A DNA stretch of 64,000 nucleotides. It comes from Lentzea albida (lineage in GTDB: Bacteria; Actinomycetota; Actinomycetes; Mycobacteriales; Pseudonocardiaceae). Within the stretch, counting starts at the first letter, position 1, and the number at the start of each line of letters is the position of its first letter. This document shows positions 39,807 through 48,044 of the stretch, piece after piece. The notes under the pieces are model-generated. The model had not been told where the DNA came from. It made no database searches and saw only the letters and a program-made list of their open reading frames with translations. Both the position numbers and the translations under genes were made by a program. The DNA is taken from NCBI RefSeq assembly GCF_900111005.1, contig NZ_FOFV01000003.1, positions 496,001 to 560,000 on the forward strand. Direction: 5' to 3'.

Positions 39807-41319
39807 GGACTCCGGGGTTGAGCAGGCCCTGAGGATCCAGCGCGGCCTTGGCACCGGACAGGGCCGCGCCGAAGACGTCCGGCCGTTGGCGTGCGTACCA
39901 CGGCATGTGGTCGCGGCCGACGGCGTGGTGGTGCGTGATCGTGCCGCCGGACGTGACGAGCGCTTCCGACACGGCGGCCTTGATCTCGTCCCACTGCGCG
40001 GTGAGGCCGCCCCAGCGGCCGGGCGCGTAGATGCCGTAGTACGGCGCGGGGCCGTCCGGGTAGACGTGGGTGAAGCGGCACGTGACGATGCCGATGCCGC
40101 ACACCTGCCTCAGCGCCTCGGTCGCCGCCGCCGTGACGTTCGCGTGCAGTTCGGCGAAGCGGTCCCAGGTGCAGGCCGTCTCGAACGTCTCGGTGATCAT
40201 CGCGTGCTGCGCCATCGCGTCGCGCTGGTAGGGCATGCGCAGGAACGACTTCCGCCACTGCCGCGCCGCGCCCTCGACCACCTCGCCGTCACCGCAGAGC
40301 TCCAGCGCACGGGCGAGCAGCGCGTCCACGGGGTGGTCGGCGGACTCGAAGGCCAGCACCAGCACGGAACTCGGCGACCCGGCGTTGAGGAACGCCTCCG
40401 CCGGGTTGAGCAGCCGGCAGTTCGCGGGGTGCAGCCCGGACTGCGCGATCAGCCGCGTCGCCTCGACGGCACGTTCCCACGACGCGAACCGCACCGACGC
40501 GCCCGCCCGGTGCCTCGGCGGTTCCTGCAGCCGCATCCACGCCTCGGTGATCACGCCCAGCGCGCCCTCGGACCCCAGGAACAGCCGGTCCGGCGACGGC
40601 CCGGCGCCCGACCCCGGCAGCCTGCGCGACTCGCTGATGCCTTGGGGCGTCACGACCCTGAGCGACTCGGTCAGGTCGTCGACGTGCGTGTAGAGCGTGG
40701 CGTAGTGGCCGCCGGCCCGCGTCGCGAGCCACCCGCCGAGCGTGGAGAACTCGAACGACTGCGGGAAGTGCCGCAACGTCAGCCCGTGCGGCTTCAACTG
40801 CTGTTCGAGCGACGGCCCGAGCACCCCGGCCTGGATGCGCGCGGCCCTGCTCGTCGGATCGACCTCCAGCACCTGGTCGAGGTGCTGCAGGTCCAGCGTC
40901 ACCACCCGGCCGAGGTCGCGCGGCTCGACCCCGCCCACGACGGAAGTACCGCCACCGAAGGGGATCACCGACACGTCGTTGCTCGCACACCAGTCCAGCA
41001 CGTCCACGACGTCCTGCTCGGTGCGCGGCCGGGCGACCGCGTCCGGCACCTGCCCGACCTCGCCGGCGAGGTTGCGCGTGACGTCGCGGTAGGCCTTTCC
41101 GCGGGCGTGCGCGAGGCGGTCGACCGGGTCGGTCGAGAACAGCGCACGCGGTTCGATCCTCGACGCGGGCACGTCGAGGGTGGCGGGATCGGGTGCCTCG
41201 TGGAACGTCAGGTCGGCGTCCGGCAGCACCGCCCGGACCCGGTCGACCAGCGCACGGCGTTCCTCCGGGGTGACGGCGTCTTCCACGGTGCCCCAGCCCC
41301 ACCACGACCTCGTTGTCAT
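39787..41319 (-). CDS. FAD-binding oxidase, alkyl-dihydroxyacetonephosphate synthase-like
   Basis: 510 residues from ATG 41319. The FAD-binding PCMH domain shows VIPFGGGTSVVGGVE and SFEFSTLGGWLATRAGGHYATLYTHVDDL. The C-terminal cap has LLNPAEAFLNAGSP, VTCRFTHVYPDG, and GGTITHHHAVGRDHMPWY, the His-box conserved in alkyl-DHAP synthases, near the end DPQGLLNPGVL. These enzymes swap an acyl for an alkyl chain in ether-lipid synthesis in eukaryotes; actinobacterial relatives may make ether lipids or oxidise 2-hydroxy acids. No FAT/acyltransferase gene neighbours it. Cytoplasmic, no signal. Confidence 0.86.
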   Translation of the reverse strand: MTTRSWWGWGTVEDAVTPEERRALVDRVRAVLPDADLTFHEAPDPATLDVPASRIEPRALFSTDPVDRLAHARGKAYRDVTRNLAGEVGQVPDAVARPRTEQDVVDVLDWCASNDVSVIPFGGGTSVVGGVEPRDLGRVVTLDLQHLDQVLEVDPTSRAARIQAGVLGPSLEQQLKPHGLTLRHFPQSFEFSTLGGWLATRAGGHYATLYTHVDDLTESLRVVTPQGISESRRLPGSGAGPSPDRLFLGSEGALGVITEAWMRLQEPPRHRAGASVRFASWERAVEATRLIAQSGLHPANCRLLNPAEAFLNAGSPSSVLVLAFESADHPVDALLARALELCGDGEVVEGAARQWRKSFLRMPYQRDAMAQHAMITETFETACTWDRFAELHANVTAAATEALRQVCGIGIVTCRFTHVYPDGPAPYYGIYAPGRWGGLTAQWDEIKAAVSEALVTSGGTITHHHAVGRDHMPWYARQRPDVFGAALSGAKAALDPQGLLNPGVLTTRST

Positions 41320-41389
41320 GGCGGGCAACCCTAAGCGAAACCCGACAGTTCTGGAATCCTTGCGACCGGAAAGCACTAGCGTCGCGTCC

Positions 41390-42184
41390 ATGAAGCCCGG
41401 GGGGATGGTGGCTTTGGCCGCGGCCGTGCTCGTCGCCGGGGCGGTGACGTACGTCGTGACGCGGCCGGAGGGCAACGGGAACACCGACGACAAGGCCAGA
41501 AAGGTCGCCGAAAGCATCGGCCACCCGCGCGGCACCGACGGCAACGCCTACGCCCGCGCCGCCCTGGAGGGCAACACCGATCCGAAGTACTTCGCGGTGC
41601 TGGAGATCACCGACAGCCCGACCGACGACCCGCAGGAGGTGCGTGCCAGCCTCCTGTTCCGCGTCCACGACCCCGGCACCTCCGAGTCCCAGCAGCCCTG
41701 GCGGCTCTGGGAGGAGGACCCGGTGACGGCCTGCTACCGCGCGGACTTCAACTACTACGGCGTCATCGGGGGCGGCCCGGACAGGGTCCGCTGCCCCGCC
41801 GCCGCCAGGCCGATCACCCCACCGCCCGCCCAGCGCACCGGCGTCCCCGAGAACTACCTCGCCGCCTTCGAGACGGTCCTCGCCGCGCTGCCTCCCGCTC
41901 CCACGCCCGACGAGGTGCTCGCGGCGTTGCGCGCGAAGCTCCCGCCGATGCCGGTGGACGAGCGGACCAAGCTCCCCTGGGCCGAGCCCCGCCTCGACGC
42001 GTTCGTGAAGGACGGCAACGTGGGAGTCATCGCCGCGGGCGGTGGTTCGTGCCTCAACGGTGTGCGGCTCACCGACGGGACCGTCGCCGCGTGGTACCCG
42101 CCGCGCGTGCAGACCCAGCCCGGCGAGTTCGGGTGCGCCGGGCAGAGCGCGCTGCAGCTCTACAAGACACCTCCGCCGAAGTGA
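41390..42184 (+). CDS. membrane-anchored extracellular protein, unknown
   Basis: 264 residues. One N-terminal helix (MVALAAAVLVAGAVTYVVT) then a soluble part without a recognised domain; four cysteines (TACYRADF, VRCPAA, GSCLNG, FGCAG) suggest disulfides outside the membrane. YFAVLEITDSPTDDPQEVRASLLFRVHDPGT and AVIGGG-like strands give a compact beta-rich fold. A TAGCGT -10-like element (41377-41382) ends seven bases before the ATG and there is no ribosome binding site, suggesting leaderless translation. Convergent with the CHAT gene, only one base apart. Confidence 0.6.
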   Translation: MKPGGMVALAAAVLVAGAVTYVVTRPEGNGNTDDKARKVAESIGHPRGTDGNAYARAALEGNTDPKYFAVLEITDSPTDDPQEVRASLLFRVHDPGTSESQQPWRLWEEDPVTACYRADFNYYGVIGGGPDRVRCPAAARPITPPPAQRTGVPENYLAAFETVLAALPPAPTPDEVLAALRAKLPPMPVDERTKLPWAEPRLDAFVKDGNVGVIAAGGGSCLNGVRLTDGTVAAWYPPRVQTQPGEFGCAGQSALQLYKTPPPK

Positions 42185-42185
42185 C

Positions 42186-44774
42186 CTACCCCGCACCGAA
42201 GCAGACGAAGCCGACGGCCGCCGCATAGGAGGCGTCGTCGGCAGCGGCCCGTTGCACCTCGGCCAGGGCCTCCGCCGGCGCCATTCCCGCGGCCAGCTTC
42301 CGGTGCAGCTCCACCATCACCGGAGCCGTGCCGTCCGTCGGAACGGGAACGACCGGCGCGATCAACGTCCGCGTGCCCAGCCCCAGCAGCGCCGCCGTGA
42401 ACCCCATCAACTCGTCACCCGGACGTACAGCGGACTGCCCCGTGTCGCACGCCGACAGCACTACCTGCGTGGGCGGGCGGCGCAGGCGTTCGATGTCGTA
42501 GACGGTCAACGGCCCGTCGGCCAGTTCCAGCGCCGAGAACAGCGGGTTGTCGACGCGGAACGAGCCGTGCGCGGCGATGTGGGCCAGAGCGGCACCGTCC
42601 ATTGCGGACGCGACGGCGCTCACGGTCGCTTCCGCGTCGACCAGGACGCGGCCCGGCACGTGGGCGCTGATCGCCTTGATCTCGGCGGGGGCGGCGGCCA
42701 TCCGCGGGCCGGCGGCCAGCACGGCCTCACCGGAGGCGTCGGCGACCGAACAGGCGCGCAGCCACACCGAAGCCGAGGGGGCGACGGTCACCTGGCGGTT
42801 CAGGACGGCCCACGGCAGGCCGTTCAGCGCTCCCGTCGGCACGACCACCAGCGGACGGCCGTCGATGCGCGAGGACAACGGGTCCAGCAGACGGCGGGCC
42901 AGCAGAGCGGCCGCGTGGGACGCCGACGAACGGGCGACGGCCAGGTTCGGGAGCTGGGGAGGCAGGGTCACCAGGCGGTGCAGGGCGAAGCGGAGCAGGC
43001 GGATCTCGCGCACCACGCCGTCCACGGCGCCCAGGGAGTGCAGGGAAGCGCGCCCGCCGGCCAGGACGACGGCCATCAGCTCGCCGTCGTACTCCACGAA
43101 CTCGATCAACGCCGACGGCCCCAGTGCCTCCACGAGAGAGCTGACCGGCGGCGGCTTGAAGACGGAGACCTCGCCCGACGTCAGCCTCGTCAGGTCGCGG
43201 ACGCGTTGCTCGGCGCGGACCAGGCGCGCCCGCAGCGCACCCGCCGGTTTCCCGGCCAGCACAGCGCTTTCGACGTCCGCGGAGACCGCGCGCAGGGACG
43301 CCAGGGCGTCCTCCAGGCGGGGGTCGTCCGGTGGCGACACGGACTTCATCCGCAGGGCGCCGGCGCGCCAGCTCTCGGTCCACGACAAGACGCGCGCCGC
43401 GTTCCCCGAGGCCACCGCCAGTCGAAGCCCTTCCAGTGCGAGGGCCTGGCCCTGCACGCCGGCGGAGACCCGGAGTTCGGCGGCACCCAGCGACACCCGG
43501 TACTCGTCCAGCAGGCCGATCCCCCGCCGCAGCGCCGACGAAGTGCCCCGCACGTCGCCGGAGAGCTTGCGCCGCAACGCTTCCGCATACCAGCCGCGCA
43601 CGCGCAGGCCCGCAGGACCGCGCAGCCGGGCGGAGGCCGCGAGGGAGAGCTCGGCCACGGCACGCTTGCGGTGGCCCAGGTCGGCGGCCACCAGACCGGC
43701 GTCGATGCGCGCCTCCAGGGCGGGCAGCCGCCAGTCCACCGCGTCCAGTTCGGAGGCGACGCGGGACAGGGCGAGCCGCAACGGGCGGGAGCGGTCGCCG
43801 CGCAGCACGGCCGCGTGCAGCTCCAGGTAGCGGGCACCGGCCGCCCACAGCAGACGCTGCTCGCGGCGGAAGCGGCGGCGCGCCTCGGCGGCGAACGACT
43901 GAGCTGCGGACGGGTCGTCGTCCAGCAGGGCGATGCGGGCGCGGAAGTACAGGGCCTCCGAGACGCCCAGGGGGTTCTTCAGCTCCTTCAACTCGGTGAT
44001 CGCCCGGTCGGCCGCGGCGCGGGCCTCGTCCAGCAGCGGCACCGAGACGAGCAGTTCGAGGCGGTTCACCAGCAGCACGGGGCGCACCACGTCGAGGCGG
44101 CGGTAGACGCTGTCGGCCCGGTCGAACAGCGACAGCGCGGCCGGCACGTCACCGCCCCGGGTCGCCATGATGCCCGCGTTCCAGTTGACGTCCGCCACGC
44201 CGAGTTCCTGGCCCAGTTCGCCCAGCAGCGAGGCGGCCACAGCGAAATCCGCCGACGCCTCCCGCATGTTCCCCACGTACGCGCGCACGAGGCCTCGGTT
44301 GTTGAGAGCGCGCGCTTCGACCAACCGGTCGCCCACGCGGCGTGCTCCGGCGATGGCGGCGGTGTAGTCGCGCTGCGCGTCGTCGTAACGCGTGAGGTAG
44401 TGGAAGACGACGCCGCGCTGCATCAGCGCCGCCACCGAGTCCGCTCCCGTCAGCGAGGGCATGGCGTCGTCGAGCAGCGTCAGAGCCTGCTTCTGGCGGC
44501 CGGTGTAGGCGAGCACCCACGCCAGGCTCATCTGCGCCAGTGCGGACAACCGGGGCAGCGCGGCCTCGGTCGCGATCCTGATCGAACGGCGGAGGTGCCG
44601 CGCCGCGCCGGGGAAGTCGTGCATCTCGCGCAGCGCGAGACCGATCGCGCGCTCGGCGATGGACCATTCCGCGCGATCTTCCGTCTTGCGGAGCACCGCG
44701 CGGGCCATCTCCACGGCCGCACGCGGGTTGCGCTGCCTGGCCTCCAGCGCGTCCTCCGCGGAGAAATCGGTCAC
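42186..44774 (-). CDS. TPR-CHAT domain protein (caspase-like protease)
   Basis: 862 residues. The N-terminal 450 residues are helical tetratricopeptide-type repeats (for example FPGAARHLRRSIRIATEAALPRLSALAQMSLAWVL, LVEARALNNRGLVRAYVGNMREA). The C-terminal about 300 residues form a CHAT domain, with the catalytic dyad His736 (LAHIAAHGSF) and Cys776 (VVLSACDTGQ). CHAT peptidases, including TPR-CHAT effectors of type III-E CRISPR (Craspase), cleave protein partners on activation. No signal or membrane helix. It is divergent from a subtilisin-like gene with a shared palindrome; the promoter predicts a leaderless GTG start at 44774. The substrate is unknown; the neighbouring protease and sigma factor are candidates. 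Confidence 0.87.
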   Translation of the reverse strand: MTDFSAEDALEARQRNPRAAVEMARAVLRKTEDRAEWSIAERAIGLALREMHDFPGAARHLRRSIRIATEAALPRLSALAQMSLAWVLAYTGRQKQALTLLDDAMPSLTGADSVAALMQRGVVFHYLTRYDDAQRDYTAAIAGARRVGDRLVEARALNNRGLVRAYVGNMREASADFAVAASLLGELGQELGVADVNWNAGIMATRGGDVPAALSLFDRADSVYRRLDVVRPVLLVNRLELLVSVPLLDEARAAADRAITELKELKNPLGVSEALYFRARIALLDDDPSAAQSFAAEARRRFRREQRLLWAAGARYLELHAAVLRGDRSRPLRLALSRVASELDAVDWRLPALEARIDAGLVAADLGHRKRAVAELSLAASARLRGPAGLRVRGWYAEALRRKLSGDVRGTSSALRRGIGLLDEYRVSLGAAELRVSAGVQGQALALEGLRLAVASGNAARVLSWTESWRAGALRMKSVSPPDDPRLEDALASLRAVSADVESAVLAGKPAGALRARLVRAEQRVRDLTRLTSGEVSVFKPPPVSSLVEALGPSALIEFVEYDGELMAVVLAGGRASLHSLGAVDGVVREIRLLRFALHRLVTLPPQLPNLAVARSSASHAAALLARRLLDPLSSRIDGRPLVVVPTGALNGLPWAVLNRQVTVAPSASVWLRACSVADASGEAVLAAGPRMAAAPAEIKAISAHVPGRVLVDAEATVSAVASAMDGAALAHIAAHGSFRVDNPLFSALELADGPLTVYDIERLRRPPTQVVLSACDTGQSAVRPGDELMGFTAALLGLGTRTLIAPVVPVPTDGTAPVMVELHRKLAAGMAPAEALAEVQRAAADDASYAAAVGFVCFGAG

Positions 44775-44780
44775 GGCGAC

Positions 44781-44808
44781 ACTTTATCCGCTGTGGTAGC
44801 TTGATCAA
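44781..44808 (-). promoter_or_regulatory. promoter of the CHAT gene
   Basis: On the minus strand, TTGATC (44803-44808), a 16-base spacer, TAAAGT (44781-44786). Six bases separate the -10 from the GTG start codon, and there is no ribosome binding site, so the mRNA should be leaderless. The -35 is inside the palindrome at 44798-44811. Confidence 0.5.
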
Positions 44809-44811
44809 GCT
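44798..44811. promoter_or_regulatory. 14-bp perfect palindrome between CHAT and protease genes
   Basis: AGCTTGATCAAGCT, an uninterrupted palindrome in the 77-base divergent interval. It contains the -35 of the CHAT promoter and, by symmetry, an identical TTGATC on the plus strand. Candidate operator that would control both genes together. Confidence 0.5.
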
Positions 44812-44851
44812 CGGTCGGGGTGCCCGTCAACGCTGCTTTAGTGAGGCCGTG

Positions 44852-46051
44852 GTGTCGAAACCGTCAGAAAGCGCGGAGCTTTACCAAAGAGCTTTCCTGC
44901 AGCTCATCGCCGAGGACAAGAGCATCAGCTTCCACGCCGAACGCGGACGTGAATTCCTTTATCGGCCGGGCCAGCTGCTCGTCGGAGCCGAAGACCAACA
45001 ACGCGTGGTCGAAAAGCTGCGAGAAAACGACATCGTCGCCCGGCCCGGCGAAGGATTCGCCGGATTGGCGCGATTGACGTTGCCGAACAACGCGGAGGAC
45101 ATTCCCCGCGTCGTCCGCCTCCTGCGGGACCAGCGGACGTGGCCGAACGAGCGCGTGCCGCTCGTCCAGCCGCACCACGTGGTCGTCGGGCACGGCGGCC
45201 TCGTCATGGGCAACCCCGGCGACCGGCCGCACCCCACCGACCCGGTCTCCGCGCCCAAGTCCGACGAGCGGCTGAAGAACGTCCGCGTCGGCATCATCGA
45301 CACCGGCATCTCCGCGGACGCGAGCGGCGAGCACTCCGACTGGTTCGACGGCCGCTACGCCAAGGAGGCCGACGACGTCGACGCGGCTTACAGCAGCGGC
45401 GACAACTTCGCGCTGCAGGGCGGCCACGGCACGTTCGTCGCGGGCGTCATCCAGAACGCGGCCCCCGGCGTCACGTTCGACCCGGAGGCGGGCCTCGACC
45501 CGAACGGCTTCGGCGACGAGGAACGGATCTGCGCCAAGATCACCGAGCTGGGCAAGAAGAAGATCAACATCCTCAACCTGTCGCTCGGCTGCTTCACCGC
45601 GGACGACGTCGCGTCGGAACCGTTGCGGCGCACCATCGAGGCGCTGCCGCGGGGCATCGTCGTGGTCGCCTCGGCCGGCAACCAGGGCACCCAGCGGCCG
45701 AGCTGGCCCGCCGCGCTGTGCGGGGTCACCGCCGTCGCCGCCGCCCAGCAGGAGCGCGACGGCTCCCTCGCGCCCGCCTTCTACTCGAACTGGGGCCACT
45801 GGGTCGACGCCTGCGCGATCGGCAACCGCGCCTCCACCTACCTCAAGGGCGAGTGGCAGCTGCCCGGCGAGCCCTCCGCGACGCCGTTCGCGCTGTGGGC
45901 GTACTGGTACGGCACGTCGTTCGCCGCTCCGCTCGTCACGGGCCGGATCGCCGCCACCATGGTCGCCGACGGTGTCGACGCAGGTCAGGCACGTGACAAA
46001 CTGCTGAGCGGACCGGAGTTCCACCCCGGCTACGGAGTTTTTGTCAAATAG
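44852..46051 (+). CDS. cytoplasmic S8 (subtilisin-like) serine protease
   Basis: 399 residues from GTG 44852 (GTGAGG upstream). The catalytic triad is intact: Asp150 (VGIIDTGIS), His192 (GGHGTFVAG), oxyanion Asn277 (SAGNQG) and Ser356 (YGTSFAAPL). There is no signal peptide and no I9-type propeptide. Instead an about 130-residue N-terminal domain precedes it (SAELYQRAFLQLIAEDKSI, FLYRPGQLLVGAEDQ, LARLTLPNNAEDIP), which I do not recognise and which may be a regulatory or adaptor domain. Divergent from the CHAT protein and followed 54 bases later by an ECF sigma gene, suggesting a proteolytic signalling cassette inside the cell. Confidence 0.87.
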   Translation: MSKPSESAELYQRAFLQLIAEDKSISFHAERGREFLYRPGQLLVGAEDQQRVVEKLRENDIVARPGEGFAGLARLTLPNNAEDIPRVVRLLRDQRTWPNERVPLVQPHHVVVGHGGLVMGNPGDRPHPTDPVSAPKSDERLKNVRVGIIDTGISADASGEHSDWFDGRYAKEADDVDAAYSSGDNFALQGGHGTFVAGVIQNAAPGVTFDPEAGLDPNGFGDEERICAKITELGKKKINILNLSLGCFTADDVASEPLRRTIEALPRGIVVVASAGNQGTQRPSWPAALCGVTAVAAAQQERDGSLAPAFYSNWGHWVDACAIGNRASTYLKGEWQLPGEPSATPFALWAYWYGTSFAAPLVTGRIAATMVADGVDAGQARDKLLSGPEFHPGYGVFVK

Positions 46052-46105
46052 TTGTATCTGGGGAGCAACCTCGGCCTCCGCCAGTTGTGACCGCAAGGAG
46101 TCGAC

Positions 46106-46723
46106 GTGACCTCTGCATCCCCGATCGCCGCGCTCGTGAGCGCGGCGGCCGAGGGCGACCAGTCGGCGTGGAACGAGATCGTGGACCGTTACACGCCGCT
46201 GGTGGTGTCGGTGATCTACAAGCACCGGCTGCGCCCCGCGGATGCGGCCGACGTGAACCAGACGCTGTGGCTGCGGCTCGTGGAGCAGATCGGACGGCTG
46301 CGCGAGCCGGAGGCGCTGCCGGGCTGGATCATGACGACCACCCGCAACGAGTGCCTGCGCGTGCTGCGCGTGCAGCAGCGCACGCACCTCTACGACCCGT
46401 TGTCCGAGTCCGACGCGCTGGAGTCGGAGCAGGTGGACGCGGACGTGGAGGCGGAACTGCTGGCGGTGGAGCGGCGGCAGGCGCTGCGGGAAGGGTTCGC
46501 CGAGCTCACGGACCAGTGCAAGCGGTTGCTGACGAAGCTGATGACCGACCCGCCGCCGAGCTACCAGGTCGTGAGCGAGGAGCTCGCGATGCCGGTCGGC
46601 AGCATCGGCCCCACACGGATACGTTGCCTGGAGAAGTTGCGGAAAACCCCTGCGATCGCCGCCTTCCTGGGGTCGCCGGTCAAGAGAGGAGGTGTGCTGG
46701 GTGCGGCACGACTGGGACAGTGA
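46106..46723 (+). CDS. ECF-type sigma factor next to the protease
   Basis: 205 residues from GTG 46106 with AAGGAG upstream. Region 2: DQSAWNEIVDRYTPLVVSVIYKHRLRPADAADVNQTLWLRLVEQI; the LPGWIMTTTRNECLRVLR stretch follows; region 4: LTDQCKRLLTKLMTDPPPSYQVVSEELAMPVGSIGPTRIRCLEKLRK. It belongs to the actinobacterial ECF group that has an acidic linker (SESDALESEQVDADVEAE). The next gene overlaps its end by 23 bases and has no membrane helix, so it may be a soluble partner in place of a standard anti-sigma factor. Confidence 0.85.
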   Translation: MTSASPIAALVSAAAEGDQSAWNEIVDRYTPLVVSVIYKHRLRPADAADVNQTLWLRLVEQIGRLREPEALPGWIMTTTRNECLRVLRVQQRTHLYDPLSESDALESEQVDADVEAELLAVERRQALREGFAELTDQCKRLLTKLMTDPPPSYQVVSEELAMPVGSIGPTRIRCLEKLRKTPAIAAFLGSPVKRGGVLGAARLGQ

Positions 46724-47144
46724 CGAAGTACTGCTCGACGCCTTGCGCGACGCGTTGAGCACACCTCAGGAGGACGTTCCGCTGGAGTTCGTCGAAGCGG
46801 CCAAGGCCGCGTTCACGTGGCGGAACATCGACGAGGAACTGCTGCTCATCACGTCGTACGACTCGGTGCTGGACGACACGCTCTTCACCCGTGCGCGGTC
46901 CACGGCGACAGCGCGGCAGCTGGTGTTCGACGCGGACGGCGTCATGCTGCAGGTCGAGGTGTCCGCGGCGGGGATCACCGGCCAGCTGATGCCGGCGGCG
47001 GAGTCGATCACCCTCGTGACGCCGAACGGCGACCACGAGACGGTGGCGGTCGACGAACTGGGGACGTTCGTGATGGGAGCGGCGCCGAGGGGGCCGGTGA
47101 AGTTCCGGTTCTCGAGCGGCTGCACCGATTGGTTCATCCTATGA
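46701..47144 (+). CDS. small soluble protein coupled to the ECF sigma gene
   Basis: 147 residues from GTG 46701 (AGAGGAGG, seven bases upstream; GTG 46692 lies on the site itself). The N-terminal part is acidic and helical (HDWDSDEVLLDALRDALSTP, VPLEFVEAAKAAFTWRNIDEELLLITSYD); the C-terminal part is a beta domain (QLVFDADGVMLQVEVSAAGITGQLMP, ITLVTPNGDHETVAVDELGTFVM). No known domain, no membrane helix, no zinc motif. The coupling to the sigma gene suggests a modulator of it, or an output protein of the CHAT/S8 cassette. Confidence 0.65.
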   Translation: MRHDWDSDEVLLDALRDALSTPQEDVPLEFVEAAKAAFTWRNIDEELLLITSYDSVLDDTLFTRARSTATARQLVFDADGVMLQVEVSAAGITGQLMPAAESITLVTPNGDHETVAVDELGTFVMGAAPRGPVKFRFSSGCTDWFIL

Positions 47145-47243
47145 CTCACCATTCGTGTGACGGGTAATTCGCTCGTTCGGACCACATCCGCGGCCAGTAG
47201 GGTTGTCGACGCTCAGAATTCGCATCGCGAGAGGTGTGTCGCT

Positions 47244-48044
47244 GTGGTCGATCGAGTCAGCTGGGTACCGGAAGGTGTCAACGTCGACGTCCCGAGTTCC
47301 GCCCGGATCTACGACTACCTCCTCGGCGGCGGGCACAACTTCGAAGCGGACCGCGCGACGGCGGAAGAACTCATCAAGGTGCTCCCGGTGCGGGGAATGG
47401 CGCGGCTCAACCGCGCGTACCTGCGCCGTGCCGTGCTCGAACTGGCGGACCTCGGCATCCGGCAGTTCCTCGACCTCGGCTCGGGCATCCCGACGGTCGG
47501 CAACGTGCACGAGGTGGCGCACGAGGTCGCTCCCGACTCGAAGGTCGTCTACGTCGACTTCGAACCGGTCGCGATCACGCACGCCGAGCTGATGCTGGCC
47601 GACGAACCGAACGTGACGGCGTTGCTGGCCGACCTGCGCGAGCCGGAGAAGGTCGTCGAGCAGGCTCGGCAGCACCTCGACTTCTCCCAGCCGATCGGCC
47701 TCCTGGTCGTGGGCGTCCTGCAGTTCATCCCCGACTCCGACGACCCGTGGGGCGTGCTGTCCCGGTACGTGGAGTCGCTCGCCTCCGGTTCGTACCTCGC
47801 GATCTCCCACTTCACCGCCGACAGCATGCCCGCGGCCATGGCGGCGGGCAGGGAGATCTTCGCGAAGACCGCGGAGCCGATCACCCCGCGCACCAAGGCC
47901 CAGGTGGCGGACATGCTGGCGGGCACGGAGGTCGTGGAGCCCGGCATCGTGTTCACGCCGCAGTGGCGGCCCGAGTCGCCCGAGGACGTCGGCGACGAAC
48001 CGTCGAAGGCGAACCTCTACGCGGCGGTGGGTCGCAAACCCTGA
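47244..48044 (+). CDS. SAM-dependent methyltransferase, DUF574 family
   Basis: 266 residues from GTG 47244 (GAGAGG upstream). Family signatures are VPSSARIYDYLLGGGHNFEADRATAEEL at the N-terminus, LDLGSGIPTVGNVHEVA (SAM loop), VVYVDFEPVAITHAEL (ribose-binding acidic residue) and ALLADLREPEKV. DUF574 methyltransferases are very abundant in actinomycetes and their substrates are unknown. The stop overlaps the start of the next gene by one base (TGATG), so it is translated together with a PAS-GGDEF protein. Confidence 0.88.
   Translation: MVDRVSWVPEGVNVDVPSSARIYDYLLGGGHNFEADRATAEELIKVLPVRGMARLNRAYLRRAVLELADLGIRQFLDLGSGIPTVGNVHEVAHEVAPDSKVVYVDFEPVAITHAELMLADEPNVTALLADLREPEKVVEQARQHLDFSQPIGLLVVGVLQFIPDSDDPWGVLSRYVESLASGSYLAISHFTADSMPAAMAAGREIFAKTAEPITPRTKAQVADMLAGTEVVEPGIVFTPQWRPESPEDVGDEPSKANLYAAVGRKP

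Noticed and set aside
42042..44804. Plus-strand open frame of 920 codons opposite the CHAT gene
   Set aside because: It is the antisense of the TPR-CHAT gene; Gln/Arg/His-rich translation without any recognisable motif.
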